Assembly: GCA_046350375.1 (NCBI GenBank)
Contig: JAXMAO010000003.1
Span: 283,843 to 347,842 of the forward strand
Source of the DNA: JAXMAO01 sp046350375
Lineage (GTDB): Bacteria > Planctomycetota > Phycisphaerae > UBA1845 > UTPLA1
Direction: 5' to 3'
Length of the DNA stretch: 64,000 bases
Part shown: positions 42,971 through 51,998 of the stretch, piece after piece
Layout: each line of letters starts with the position of its first letter
Numbering within the stretch: the first letter of the stretch is position 1
Translations under genes and position numbers: made by a program
The notes under the pieces: model-generated
Told to the model about the DNA's origin: nothing
Seen by the model: only the letters and a program-made list of their open reading frames with translations
Databases searched by the model: none

Positions 42971-44628
42971 TACTTGGCCCCTTTCCCGCCGACCGACGGC
43001 CGCGGATACGCCAGCGTCACGTCCAGAATCAGCTCCCCGCGGCTCGGATCGTCTGGCGAATTGGCCGACTTCGTCGCCGACAGCAGATCCACATGGTCCA
43101 TGTACGGCGACGCCTGGAGCAGCCGCAGCGCCTGTTCGACGATCTGGTCGAACGGCTGCTTGCCCTGCGGGTCCTGCGAATTGGCCGTCACCCGCAGCCG
43201 CAGCACTCCGTCTACCATTCGCAGACTCAGGTCGTTCACGCACACGGCCGTCGGCAGAGCGTTCGACAGTTCCTTGAAGATGCCCTCCCAGCGCGGCGTG
43301 CCGATTGCAAATGCATCGAGCTGACCGCGCAGCGAGCGCGCCCGTGCCGCGATCAACTGCCATGCCGTCCACTGCGACAGCTCGTTGTGCGACCGCTGCA
43401 GGTTGTTCGTCTGCGAGGCAGCCGCCGTCGACAGTTTCACCGACAGCGATTGAAGCCCAACCGCCAGCATCACCAGCGCCGCGGCGATCGTCGGTCCGGC
43501 CAGCAGGCTTACCCGGCGAACGCGCTTCAACTGGGTCGCGCGGCGCACCTCGATCGGCGTCAGGTCCGGCAGCGCGCTGCCGCCAGAACCACCGCCCCGA
43601 TCTCGGCGAACTCGTCGACCGGCAGTGTCGGCGCCCTCCAGCTCGGCCCGATCCGACGCCCACGGGTGCATCGCCACTCTGCAGGTGCAGCCGTGGGCCA
43701 AGCGCCTGGTCGAGGTTGCGAACTGCGCGGCCGGACCGCTGATCGCCATCCGCCGCGGCGTCGCGTTGTTGCAGCGCCGCGCGAAGGTGAACCACTCGCA
43801 CGAGCTGCTTGGCCAGAACGCCGGCTCGAACAGCGGCAGGACGCGCTCGGCCGAGATGTCCAGCGGGTCGATGTGCGCGCCGAACTCGGGAATCCCCACC
43901 TCGTCGCGCAACTGCCGGGCCCGGGCGCTCGTCGAGCGTGATGACCTCTCGCCCTTGATGATCGGCCGCATCGCCGCCGTGGTGAGGTCGGCCAGCTTGA
44001 ACGGCAGATCGCTCGACACGATCAGCCGCCCGTCGAAATAGACGTGGATCGCCGAGCCGCGCTCCATCCCGACGAGCAGCCCTTCGAGCCCCTGCCCCTC
44101 GATCGCGCCGATCGCCGGGCCGAGCTGCGACAGCGCCGCCGGCGCCGCCGTAATCAGCCTCAGCTCCACGCCGATCCGCTCGCAGGCCTCGACCACGCGC
44201 TGCGCGTGCGTCTGCTGAACCGCGACCGCCGACACCGAGTAACCCGTGCCGTCCGGCTTGGCGTCGTGCCGCGTCCACACCGTGGCGCGCTTCACGTCAT
44301 AGTGCAGCGACTGGCCGATCTTCAGCCGGATCGCGCTCGCCAGCGCCGGCCCCTTCAGGTCTGGAATGTCAAACGACTGGCACGAGACCGGCGCGCCGGC
44401 CAGCGCCACCGTCGTCGGCAGGCCGCGCCACCCGTTCTCGCGAACATACTTCGCCAGGTCGTCGACCACCGTTTCGGCCGCCAGCGCCGGTTCGTCCGGC
44501 AGCGGCGCCGGCGGAACCACGACGACCGGCTGCTGCAACAGCAGTCGCTCGCCGCGCCGCCGCACGCGCACCAGCGTCGCCGCGGCGTCGGTCACATGCA
44601 GCACGAGTTGATCGTTCAGCTTGGCCAT
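42970..44628 (-). CDS. pilMN: PilM-PilN fusion, middle probably frameshifted
   Basis: A 552-residue protein. The N-terminal actin-like PilM half covers residues ~1-230 (VRENGWRGLPTTVALAG, SFDIPDLKGPALASAIRLKIG, VSAVAVQQTHAQRVVEACERIG). The C-terminal PilN half covers from ~355 (RVSLLAGPTIAAALVMLAVGL membrane helix, coiled coil, then FKELSNALPTAVCVNDLSL). Between ~230 and 350 the reading looks wrong: nearby frames read EVITLDER and VDEFAEIGAVVLAA where SSRSTSARARQ and RRVRRDRGGGS appear here. Paired indels, probably sequence errors, leave the ORF open. PilM and PilN are separate proteins in most bacteria. Confidence 0.8.
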   Translation of the reverse strand: MAKLNDQLVLHVTDAAATLVRVRRRGERLLLQQPVVVVPPAPLPDEPALAAETVVDDLAKYVRENGWRGLPTTVALAGAPVSCQSFDIPDLKGPALASAIRLKIGQSLHYDVKRATVWTRHDAKPDGTGYSVSAVAVQQTHAQRVVEACERIGVELRLITAAPAALSQLGPAIGAIEGQGLEGLLVGMERGSAIHVYFDGRLIVSSDLPFKLADLTTAAMRPIIKGERSSRSTSARARQLRDEVGIPEFGAHIDPLDISAERVLPLFEPAFWPSSSCEWFTFARRCNNATPRRMAISGPAAQFATSTRRLAHGCTCRVAMHPWASDRAELEGADTAGRRVRRDRGGGSGGSALPDLTPIEVRRATQLKRVRRVSLLAGPTIAAALVMLAVGLQSLSVKLSTAAASQTNNLQRSHNELSQWTAWQLIAARARSLRGQLDAFAIGTPRWEGIFKELSNALPTAVCVNDLSLRMVDGVLRLRVTANSQDPQGKQPFDQIVEQALRLLQASPYMDHVDLLSATKSANSPDDPSRGELILDVTLAYPRPSVGGKGAK

Positions 44629-44650
44629 GGTTTCTCGCTCGGCGGATCCG

Positions 44651-45055
44651 CTACTGAATCGTGACCTCCGTGACGCGGCGGTGGTTCTGCCACAGGCCGA
44701 TCGACGTGTATTTCTTGGTCGACACGCTCACGTGGAAAGACCCGCTCACCAGCGTCGGGTCGTTGCCGTCGTTGCCGTCGTTCGAAATCGTGCCGGCCGT
44801 GCCGTCGCCGTCGTAGTCGGCGCCGGACTTGTATTCGCGCATCGCCATGTCCTGCCCGCTCTCGGCGGCATAGAGCGCACCGCTCGAGAAGTAGTGGCCC
44901 AGGTAGCTCAGCGAGGTCGAGCCGCTCAGGTAACTGAGCCAGCTCACCATCACGCCCACCACCAGCAGCGCCGTCACAAACGCCAGCAGCGCCACGCCGC
45001 GCCGCGCCGCGGCGCCGCGCCCGGTCCGTCGCTCCAACGTTGCGGTCCGGCTCAT
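44651..45055 (-). CDS. Minor pilin PilX-like
   Basis: A 134-residue protein with a basic leader (RRTGRGAAARRG). A hydrophobic helix follows (VALLAFVTALLVVGVMVSWLS), then LGHYFSSGALYAAESGQDMAMREY. The AAESG motif just after the helix is typical of PilX/GspK-type minor pilins. Aspartate/glycine-rich DYDGDGTAG and NDGNDGND may bind calcium. It lies 22 bp upstream of pilMN. Confidence 0.75.
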   Translation of the reverse strand: MSRTATLERRTGRGAAARRGVALLAFVTALLVVGVMVSWLSYLSGSTSLSYLGHYFSSGALYAAESGQDMAMREYKSGADYDGDGTAGTISNDGNDGNDPTLVSGSFHVSVSTKKYTSIGLWQNHRRVTEVTIQ

Positions 45056-45056
45056 C

Positions 45057-45605
45057 TCAGGCGGCCTCGCTCATCAGGTTGCGCAGGTAGACGCGCGTCC
45101 GAACCCGGTGCGTCTCGCCGTTCACCGTCACCGCCAGCTCGACCGACACCTGCCGCACGGCCTCGCGATTCGCGCTCGACAGCGGCACCGCGGTCAGCTC
45201 GGCGCCGGTCGCGTCGTAGTACCGGAACGTCAGCGTCGACACCGACGTGCAGGCGCGATACCAGGTGGTCCCGGTGTTCGCCGTCATCTGCAACTCGCTG
45301 CCGCTCACGCGGAAGCCATAGACGCCGAATCGCAGATCGCCGCTGTCGGCCGTCGAAATCTGCGCCTTGCCGGTCAGCGCCACGTCCTGCCCGATCTCGC
45401 GCACAAACCGCAGAATCTGCTCCATCGCCCGCGCGCCCGAGTCGGCCATCCGCGTCCGCTGCGATGCCTGCGCCAGCACGAAGCTGCCGTTCAGCAGCAC
45501 CGTGCCCGCCAGCGCGCTGACGATGCCCGCCACGGCAATCGCGGTGACGAGCTCGATCAGCGTGTAGCCGGCCCGTCGATGGCGCGGCGCGCCCTGCGCG
45601 GTCAT
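45057..45605 (-). CDS. Minor pilin PilW-like
   Basis: A protein of 182 residues from the ATG at 45605. The prepilin motif is RAGYTLIELVTAI, cut after the glycine, with a long N-helix and a beta-rich C-terminal part (FRYYDATGAELTAVP). It overlaps the PilV-like gene by one base and precedes the PilX-like gene by 1 bp. The open frame to 45659 overlaps pilV and is not used. Confidence 0.8.
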   Translation of the reverse strand: MTAQGAPRHRRAGYTLIELVTAIAVAGIVSALAGTVLLNGSFVLAQASQRTRMADSGARAMEQILRFVREIGQDVALTGKAQISTADSGDLRFGVYGFRVSGSELQMTANTGTTWYRACTSVSTLTFRYYDATGAELTAVPLSSANREAVRQVSVELAVTVNGETHRVRTRVYLRNLMSEAA

Positions 45606-46006
45606 CAGAAGTCTCCGAAGATGCGCGCCACGCGCATCTGGCTCGTCCCGCCGTTCCATGTCACGGTCACGGTGACCAGCTTCAGTCCGATGTCGCTGCC
45701 CGAGGCCGCCAGGGCGTTGTTCACCGTCTGCACGGTCACGGTGCGGGCAAACGTGGTGAAGCCGCTGATCGAGCTTTCATTCGGGAAGTTCGCGGTCGTC
45801 ACGCGCGTGTAGCCCACCGCGTCGCGATAGCGTGCCGCAACGATCTGCTCCATCCGCTCGGTCGCCAGGAACGACGCCACCGACGCCTGGATCACGTGCC
45901 GCGTCTGTGACGCCGCATCCACGAACGACTGCATCAGCGGCACCATGCCCACCCCGAGCACGACGATGGCCGCCGCACACTCAATCAGCGTGAAGCTGCG
46001 CCGCAT
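45605..46006 (-). CDS. Minor pilin PilV-like
   Basis: A 133-residue prepilin with the very short leader MRRS and FTLIECAAAIVVLGVGMVPLM. The acidic residue 5 after the cut is present. A small beta domain follows, with YTRVTTANFPNESS and VTVTWNGG. PilV/GspI-type minor pilins prime pilus assembly. It overlaps fimT/gspH by one base upstream and the PilW-like gene downstream. Confidence 0.8.
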   Translation of the reverse strand: MRRSFTLIECAAAIVVLGVGMVPLMQSFVDAASQTRHVIQASVASFLATERMEQIVAARYRDAVGYTRVTTANFPNESSISGFTTFARTVTVQTVNNALAASGSDIGLKLVTVTVTWNGGTSQMRVARIFGDF

Positions 46007-46524
46007 CAGTTCTGCTCCACCAGGCCGCTCACCGGCCGAATCGTCAGCACGACCGAGTTGTTCAGCGAGATGGTGCCGTTGGCGGTCAGCTCGGCCGAGT
46101 TGGCGTCGTACGGCTTGCCGAGACTGTCAAACTCGAGCTCCGCGGTGGCGTTGATGGAAACGCTCGCCAGCGCGGCAGTGCCGAATTCACCGGTGCCCAG
46201 CTGGGTGGCGCCGGTATCACCCGTCAGCGGGTTTGCGAGGAGCTGGCGGTTGGCCTTGCCGGGGTTGGTCGGGTTCTCGGCGTAGAGGGTGTACCGGTTA
46301 TTCAGGACGTCGAAGACGACCCACGTCCGGCGACGGGCATTCATGGCGAGGCGCTGCACGTAGGCCAGGTCGGCCCCGATGCGCGTCGCCGCGAAGCGCG
46401 ACCGCGTCGCCGACATGAACGCCAGCGTCGGTCCGCCGACAGCAATCGCCACGATGGCCACGACGACCATGACGGTCGCCAGTTCCATCAGCGTATAGCC
46501 GGGTTTTCGCCTGCTGCCATCCAT
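46006..46524 (-). CDS. Minor pilin FimT/GspH-like
   Basis: A 172-residue prepilin: RKPGYTLMELATVMVVVAIVAIAV, then LAYVQRLAMNARRRTWVVFD and YTLYAENPTNPG. The GspH/FimT pattern of a helix followed by A...R..T.V.F is clear. The gap to pilA upstream is 130 bp. Confidence 0.82.
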   Translation of the reverse strand: MDGSRRKPGYTLMELATVMVVVAIVAIAVGGPTLAFMSATRSRFAATRIGADLAYVQRLAMNARRRTWVVFDVLNNRYTLYAENPTNPGKANRQLLANPLTGDTGATQLGTGEFGTAALASVSINATAELEFDSLGKPYDANSAELTANGTISLNNSVVLTIRPVSGLVEQN

Positions 46525-46654
46525 GGCCGATCCGATTCCTGTTCATGCGCGTCATCCGCTCCGGCGCCGGCGGGTCGCGCGTGCGGGCGCCCGCCGTCCA
46601 ATCGCGAACGGCCGCGCGACGCGCTGGGCGCCGCGCGGCCGGATCGCGACGGAG

Positions 46655-47074
46655 CTAGAAGGCGTTTTCACCGTTCACGTTCGTGTTGGCCCAGACCTGG
46701 CCGTTGGTTTCGTTGTAGCACCAGCCGCCGCTGCTGCCGGAGACCGTGCCCTTGGTGCTCGTCGAGGTGACGACGTTGTTCTTGGTCGAGTCGGTGTCGA
46801 ACGGGTTCTCGGGAACGCCGTCGACCATGACCGTGCCGACGGCGGCAAGCTGCGCCGCGGTCGGATAGGCCAGCGTGCCGCCGCCCGTCTCCGTCACCGA
46901 GTGGGCGTAGAAGTTGGCGACGCCCGCCCGCAGCGCGCCCAGGGCGCCCTTGCAGGCCGCCTTCTTCGCGTCGGTGCGGTAATCGAGGTACGCCGGCAGC
47001 GCCACCGCCGCGAGAATTCCGAGGATCACAATCACGGTCACCAACTCAATCAGCGTGAATGCCTTCCGGTTCAT
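46655..47074 (-). CDS. pilA: Major pilin-like PilA
   Basis: A protein of 139 residues. The leader is MNRKA, then FTLIELVTVIVILGILAAVALPAYLDY, a canonical prepilin N-terminus. Glu5 and a following ACKGALGALRAGVANFYA are present. The C-terminal part contains ENPFDTD, STSTKG and GGWCYNETNGQVWANTN, a fold like GspG/type IV pilins with one visible cysteine pair. The frame is open to 47143, but the ATG at 47074 gives the right leader. It is probably the main fibre subunit. Confidence 0.85.
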   Translation of the reverse strand: MNRKAFTLIELVTVIVILGILAAVALPAYLDYRTDAKKAACKGALGALRAGVANFYAHSVTETGGGTLAYPTAAQLAAVGTVMVDGVPENPFDTDSTKNNVVTSTSTKGTVSGSSGGWCYNETNGQVWANTNVNGENAF

Positions 47075-47135
47075 ATGGCTCCTCACTTCTAGACTCCCAA
47101 TAACGTCTTGGTCCAAGGCCGCGCGTGGCAGACGC

Positions 47136-48356
47136 CTACCCATTCGCGACCAGTTTGAGCATCCTCAGCATCGGTAGGAAAATGGAGAGCGCAAAGAAAA
47201 GAATTACCCCTGCCAGACATGCGATCAGCACGGGTTCGATAAGCGTCGACAGCGTCTTCACCAGACGCTTCGTCTGCTGCGAGTAATATCGGGCCAGGTA
47301 GTCGAAGATCTGGTCGGTCCGACCGGCCTGCTCGCCCACCGCCAGCATGCGCTTCACCAGCGGCGTCAGCCAGCGCGTCGCGCTGAACGCCTCCGCCAGC
47401 GTCCGGCCGCCCTCCACCGACCGCAACATCGAGCGCAGATCGGACCGCAGCGCCTCGTTCTCCATGCTGTCGCCCGTGATCCGCAGCGTCTGCACGATCG
47501 GCATCGCCGCGCGCGTCAGCAGGTTGAGCAGCTCGATCACCCGGTGCATGTACGCCCCGAGCATCAGGTTGCCGAATATCGGAATCTTCAGCTTGCGGTC
47601 GTCCCACCAGCGCCGAATCGGCGGCTCGCGCAGCGCCAGCCGCACGCCCATCACGATCAGCCCGACCGTCCCCAGCGTCGACAGCCAGTAACGCCGCAGC
47701 CCCTCGCTCGCCCCCAGCAGCACGCGCGTCGGCAGCGGCAGCTGCGCATCAAACTTGTCGAACATCGCCGCGAACTGCGGCACCACGAACACCAGCATGA
47801 TGATCGTCGCGATCGTCAGCGCGCCGACCACCAGCATCGGATAGAGCAGCGCCGCCTTCACCTGCGCCCGCGTCTCGGCCGCCTGTTCCAGGTAGTGGCT
47901 CAGCGAGTTGAATACCTCGGCCAGCGTGCCCGACGACTCGCCCGCCGCCACCGTCTTGACATACACCAGCGGAAAAATGTCCGGCTCGGCTCCCAGCGCG
48001 TCGGCCAGCGTCTCGCCGCCTTCCACGCGGTTGGCGATCCGCCGCAGCGCCGAACGCAGGTGCGGATGGGCCGTCTGCTCGGCGACCGCGCTCAGCCCCG
48101 CCAGGACCGGAATGCCGCTTTCGCACACCGCCGTCATCTGGTGCGTGAAGTCGAGTACCGACTTGCGAATGCCCCGTCGCAGCCGGCCGCCGGCCTGCCC
48201 GGCCCGCGTCGCCGCCGAGTCCATGACCAACACCGAAATCGCCGTCTGCCCGCGCGTATCGAGCATGGCCAATACGCCGCGCTCCGACGCGCTCTCGAAT
48301 TCCCCGGTCTGAATCCGTCCGTCCGAGGTTGCGAACTCGACCTTGAACTTCGGCAT
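47136..48356 (-). CDS. pilC: Inner-membrane pilus platform protein PilC/GspF
   Basis: A 406-residue protein with two GspF repeats. The first is FTHQMTAVCESGIPVLAGLSAVAEQT. The second, starting near residue 270, is YMHRVIELLNLLTRAAMPIVQTLRI. Membrane helices follow each repeat: TIATIIMLVFVVPQFAAMF and VLIACLAGVILFFALSIFLP. It recruits the PilB ATPase. It lies 25 bp after pilB and 61 bp before pilA. Confidence 0.92.
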   Translation of the reverse strand: MPKFKVEFATSDGRIQTGEFESASERGVLAMLDTRGQTAISVLVMDSAATRAGQAGGRLRRGIRKSVLDFTHQMTAVCESGIPVLAGLSAVAEQTAHPHLRSALRRIANRVEGGETLADALGAEPDIFPLVYVKTVAAGESSGTLAEVFNSLSHYLEQAAETRAQVKAALLYPMLVVGALTIATIIMLVFVVPQFAAMFDKFDAQLPLPTRVLLGASEGLRRYWLSTLGTVGLIVMGVRLALREPPIRRWWDDRKLKIPIFGNLMLGAYMHRVIELLNLLTRAAMPIVQTLRITGDSMENEALRSDLRSMLRSVEGGRTLAEAFSATRWLTPLVKRMLAVGEQAGRTDQIFDYLARYYSQQTKRLVKTLSTLIEPVLIACLAGVILFFALSIFLPMLRMLKLVANG

Positions 48357-48381
48357 GCGGGAACTCCCTTGCGCCGCGCGC

Positions 48382-50046
48382 CTAAACGCCCGCCACGCGG
48401 GCCACTTCTTCCATCGTCGTCACGCCCTGGCGGACCTTTTCCAACCCGTCGTCGCGCAGAAACGTCATCCCCTGCTCGCGCGCCAGCGCCCGGATCGTCT
48501 CCGTCGGCTCGCCGCGCACCACCATCTCGCTGTACGTCTCCGTCATCTCAAACAGCTCGTACAGCCCCACCCGGCCCGCATACCCGCTGCCGATGCAGCG
48601 CCGACAGCCGCGCCCGCGCATCGGCTGAAAATCCAGCTTGCCCGCGTCCAGTTCCAGGATGCGCAGCAGCCGCTCCGGCGGCTGGTCCGGCGCGGCGCAC
48701 TCCTTGCACACCCGCCGGCACAGTCGCTGCGCCACCACCGCCATCAGCGACGACGAAATCAGGTATGGCGCCACGCCCATGTCTCGCAAGCGCACCACCG
48801 AGCTGACCGCGTCGTTGGTGTGCACGGTCGAGAGCACCAGGTGGCCGGTCAGCGCCGCCTGCACCGCGATCTGGGCCGTCTCGCCGTCGCGAATCTCGCC
48901 CACCATCACCACGTCCGGGTCCTGCCGCAGAATGCTGCGCAACCCCGTCGAAAACGTCAGCTGTGCGTCGGGGTTCACCTGCACCTGGCGAATGCCCGGC
49001 TGCCGATACTCGACCGGGTCCTCGATCGTGATCACGTTCTTCTGCGGCGTCGCCACCTCTTTCAGCGCCGCGTAGAGCGTGGTCGACTTGCCCGAGCCCG
49101 TCGGCCCGGAAACCAGCAGCATGCCGTGCGGATGGACAATCTGGGCGCGGAACCGCTCCAGCACCCCCGCCGGCATGCCCAGGTCGACCAGCGACACCGT
49201 CTCCGCCTCGTTGCGCAGCAGCCGCATCACGACCGCCTCGCCGTGAATGCTCGGCAGCACCGCCACGCGCATCACGATCTCGCGCCCGTTGAAGCGGTGG
49301 TGGAACGCCCCGTCCTGCGGCCGCCGTGTCTGCGCGATGTCGAGCTTCGACAGAATCTTGATGCGCGACACCATCGCCCGGTGAAGCTGAATGGGCGGCG
49401 CGGCCACTTCGCGCAGCACGCCGTCCACGCGAATGCGCACCCGCAGCGCCTTGTCCTGCGGATCGATGTGAATGTCCGACGCCCCCTGGTGCGCCGCCTC
49501 GTTGATCAGGTTCTCGACCAGCTTGATGACCGGCTGGTTCGGATCGCTGCTGTCCTCGACCACCTCGACGTCACGCAGCGCCATCTCCTGCGCCGCTTCG
49601 AGATACTTGTGCGTGCCATAGGCGCGCTCGATCAGCCCCATGATGTCCGAGGCGCTCGACAGCACCGGCTCGACCTCGAGCCGGCAGCGCCGCCGAACCT
49701 GGTCGATCCCGTTCAGATCGCCCGGATCGGCCATCACCAGCGTGACGATGCCATCCAGCGAAAACAGCGGGAACATCACGTGGCGCCGCGCCACCTCCTC
49801 CGGAACCAGGTCGGCGTTCTCCAGGTGCGGGATGTAGTCGCCCAGGTTGCAGTACGCGACGCTCAGCCGCGCCGCCTTGAGCACCGCCAGCTGCGAGTCC
49901 ACCAGCAGCCGCATCTTCACCAGCGTCTCTTCGAGCGGCGTGCCTTCCTTCTTGGCCTGCGCAGCGGCCGCGTCGAGCTGGGTCGGGGTCACCAGCCCGC
50001 TCTTCAGCAGCTGATCGCGCACCTCGTCAAACAGTTCAACCGGCAC
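48382..50046 (-). CDS. pilB: Pilus assembly ATPase PilB/GspE
   Basis: A 554-residue ATPase. The N-terminal MshEN-like domain begins DQLLKSGLVTPTQLDAA. The ATPase core has Walker A GPTGSGKSTT near 312, Asp box IEDPVEYRQ, and VMVGEIRDGETAQIA with the His box GHLVLSTVHTND. A tetracysteine zinc site (CRRVCKEC, CRRC) precedes GYAGRVGLYELFEM. Powers pilus extension or type II secretion. It overlaps the end of pilZ by 11 bp. No pilT retraction ATPase is in the window. Confidence 0.94.
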   Translation of the reverse strand: MPVELFDEVRDQLLKSGLVTPTQLDAAAAQAKKEGTPLEETLVKMRLLVDSQLAVLKAARLSVAYCNLGDYIPHLENADLVPEEVARRHVMFPLFSLDGIVTLVMADPGDLNGIDQVRRRCRLEVEPVLSSASDIMGLIERAYGTHKYLEAAQEMALRDVEVVEDSSDPNQPVIKLVENLINEAAHQGASDIHIDPQDKALRVRIRVDGVLREVAAPPIQLHRAMVSRIKILSKLDIAQTRRPQDGAFHHRFNGREIVMRVAVLPSIHGEAVVMRLLRNEAETVSLVDLGMPAGVLERFRAQIVHPHGMLLVSGPTGSGKSTTLYAALKEVATPQKNVITIEDPVEYRQPGIRQVQVNPDAQLTFSTGLRSILRQDPDVVMVGEIRDGETAQIAVQAALTGHLVLSTVHTNDAVSSVVRLRDMGVAPYLISSSLMAVVAQRLCRRVCKECAAPDQPPERLLRILELDAGKLDFQPMRGRGCRRCIGSGYAGRVGLYELFEMTETYSEMVVRGEPTETIRALAREQGMTFLRDDGLEKVRQGVTTMEEVARVAGV

Positions 50047-50476
50047 GGCCCGTCCCCCGGGCGGCGAGCCCGCGCGTGCCCGTTGCCGTCGGCGCCGCCC
50101 GCTTGGCGAGCACGTCGAGCAACGACTGCTTCTCTTCCGGCGTCAGTTCGAGGAACTGGAGCCCGATGTGATAGGTCGGGCGGACATCCATCATGATGCA
50201 GCGCCGCACGATCGCCTGAACCGTCAGCTCCTTGTCCGTCGGCGTCTCACCCATGCGAACCCGCACCAGCACCCGCGCGTTCTTCGGCAGGAACAACCCC
50301 GATGACAGTCCGATGCCGCCTTCGCTCAAATCCGTCACCGTGATCCGCGCCAGCGCGTCCGCAAATGCCAGCCGAATCTGATCCGCATGTTCAGCGAGAA
50401 TCTCAATCCGCGCCGGCAGCTCGGCCGAGCGGCGCTCGAACTGGCGCGTCTGCAAATTGGGGGAGTCCCAGACCAT
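50036..50476 (-). CDS. PilZ-domain protein
   Basis: A protein of 146 residues. The domain begins FERRSAELPARIEI, whose RR..R matches the c-di-GMP-binding arginines of PilZ. It continues ITVTDLSEGGIGLSSG, in place of the usual D.S..G, and GLQFLELTPEE. It is the first gene of the pilus operon and may couple c-di-GMP to pilus ATPase activity. The start at 50476 (MVWDSP) is chosen because the upstream frame to 50638 is arginine-rich without homology. The ketosynthase gene diverges upstream. Confidence 0.8.
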   Translation of the reverse strand: MVWDSPNLQTRQFERRSAELPARIEILAEHADQIRLAFADALARITVTDLSEGGIGLSSGLFLPKNARVLVRVRMGETPTDKELTVQAIVRRCIMMDVRPTYHIGLQFLELTPEEKQSLLDVLAKRAAPTATGTRGLAARGTGRAG

Positions 50477-50655
50477 CACGTCCGGGATCGGTTCAAGTCG
50501 CGCGCGACTGTAGCTCCGCGTTATCCGGACTCGCCGCGCCCGGCGCGAGCGCGCTCGACAGCCGCCCCGGACGCGGCTACGATTCCGCCTTAGCGCCGTC
50601 CGGTAACGTCCGTCGCTGAAACGGTTTCGGACGCGCAACTTCCGCAGGGCCGCTC

Positions 50656-51990
50656 ATGCGCCGACGCGTCGTCATCACCGGCTTGGGAGTCGTTTCGCCC
50701 GTCGGGCTGGGCATTCAGCCCACCTTCGACGCGCTGGTCGACAAGCGCTGCGGCATTCGCCGCATCGCCGCCTTCGACCCGGCCCGCTTTGACGCCCAGA
50801 TTGCCGGCGAAGTCGCCGAGTTCAAGGTCGCCGACTTCGTCCCCAAGAACTACCGCAAGTTCACCAAGGTCATGGCGCGCGACATCGAGCTGGCGGTCAT
50901 CGCCGCCTATCTCGCCGTGCGCGACGCCGGCCTGAAGACCAAGTGCCTCATCGACCGCGGCGAGGCCGACGGCGCCACCGCCCCCAACATCGACGTCACC
51001 CGCTTCGGCGCCAACATCGGCGCCGGGCTGATCTGCGCCGACCTGACCGAGCTCGCCGGCGCCCTGGCGTCGGCCGTCGAAGACCCAAGCCTGCGCGAGT
51101 CGCGCACCTTCTCGCTCACCCGCTGGGGCCGCGAGGGCATGAACAACCTCACGCCGCTCTGGCTGCTCAAGTTCCTGCCCAACATGCTCGCCTGCCACGT
51201 CACCATCGTGCACGACTGCCAGGCGCCCTCGAACACCCTCACCTGCGGCGAAGCCAGCTCGCACCTGGCGATCGGCGAGGCCTTCCGCACCATCTCGCGC
51301 GGCGCGGCCGACATCTGCATCTGCGGCGGCGCCGAAAGCAAGCTCAACCCCATGGGCCTCATCCGTCAGTCGCTGCTCGGCCGGCTGAACGGCGACGCCA
51401 ACGATGCCCCGCACCGCGCCTGCCGCCCGTTCGACAAGGCGCGCCGCGGCACGGTCATCTCCGAAGGCGGCGGGCTGATCATTCTCGAAGAGCTTTCCAC
51501 GCCCAGCAGCCGCGCATCTATGCCGAGCTGGCCGGCTTCGGGCGCCAGCCAGAACGCCGCCGACTGGGGCCGTCCGCAGACCGACGGCCGCGCCATGGCC
51601 CGCCATCGGCCGTGCGCGCGCGACGCCTCGGCCGCCCCCGAGCAGGTCGACCTCGTCAACGCCGCCGGCGTCGGCACCGCCGACGACGACCTCGGCCGAG
51701 GCCGTCGGCATCGTGCGTGCCGCCCTCGGACCGGCCGCCAGGGCCTGGTCCTCGCCACCAAGGGCGCCATCGGCAACAACGCCGCCGGCAGCGCGATCGA
51801 CCTGGCGATCACCACCTTGCTGGCCCGCGGCAAGGCCGTGGCCCCTCGCAGAACTCCGACGACATCGACCTGGCCTGCGGACTGAACGTCATCCGCAACG
51901 ACCCGCGCGACCTGCGCGCCAACGTGGGCGCTCTCCGTCGCCGCGCGCTCTCCGCGGCCAGACGGCGGCTGTTCTGCGGCGTTTTCAAGG
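50656..51990 (+). pseudogene. Ketosynthase (KAS/FabF-like) homologue lacking catalytic triad
   Basis: The first ~275 residues are an intact frame: RRVVITGLGVVSPVGLG, then APSNTLTCGEASSHLAIGEA, CICGGAESKLNPMG and RPFDKARRGTVISEGGG. Ungapped comparison with FabF puts Glu at the catalytic Cys position (codon 51250). Later, VNAAGVGT stands for VNAHGTST and KGAIGNNAAGS for the K..TGH..GA motif, so both histidines are also missing. From about 51500, small indels throw the 3' part into several frames. They may be sequence errors. A non-catalytic, chain-length-factor-like partner is more likely than a true synthase. The end is approximate. Confidence 0.75.
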
Positions 51991-51998
51991 GGACCGAC

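Noticed and set aside
47544..50196. Large plus-strand ORFs opposite pilC and pilB
   Set aside because: Arg/His-rich antisense frames; the pil genes on the other strand have clear motifs.
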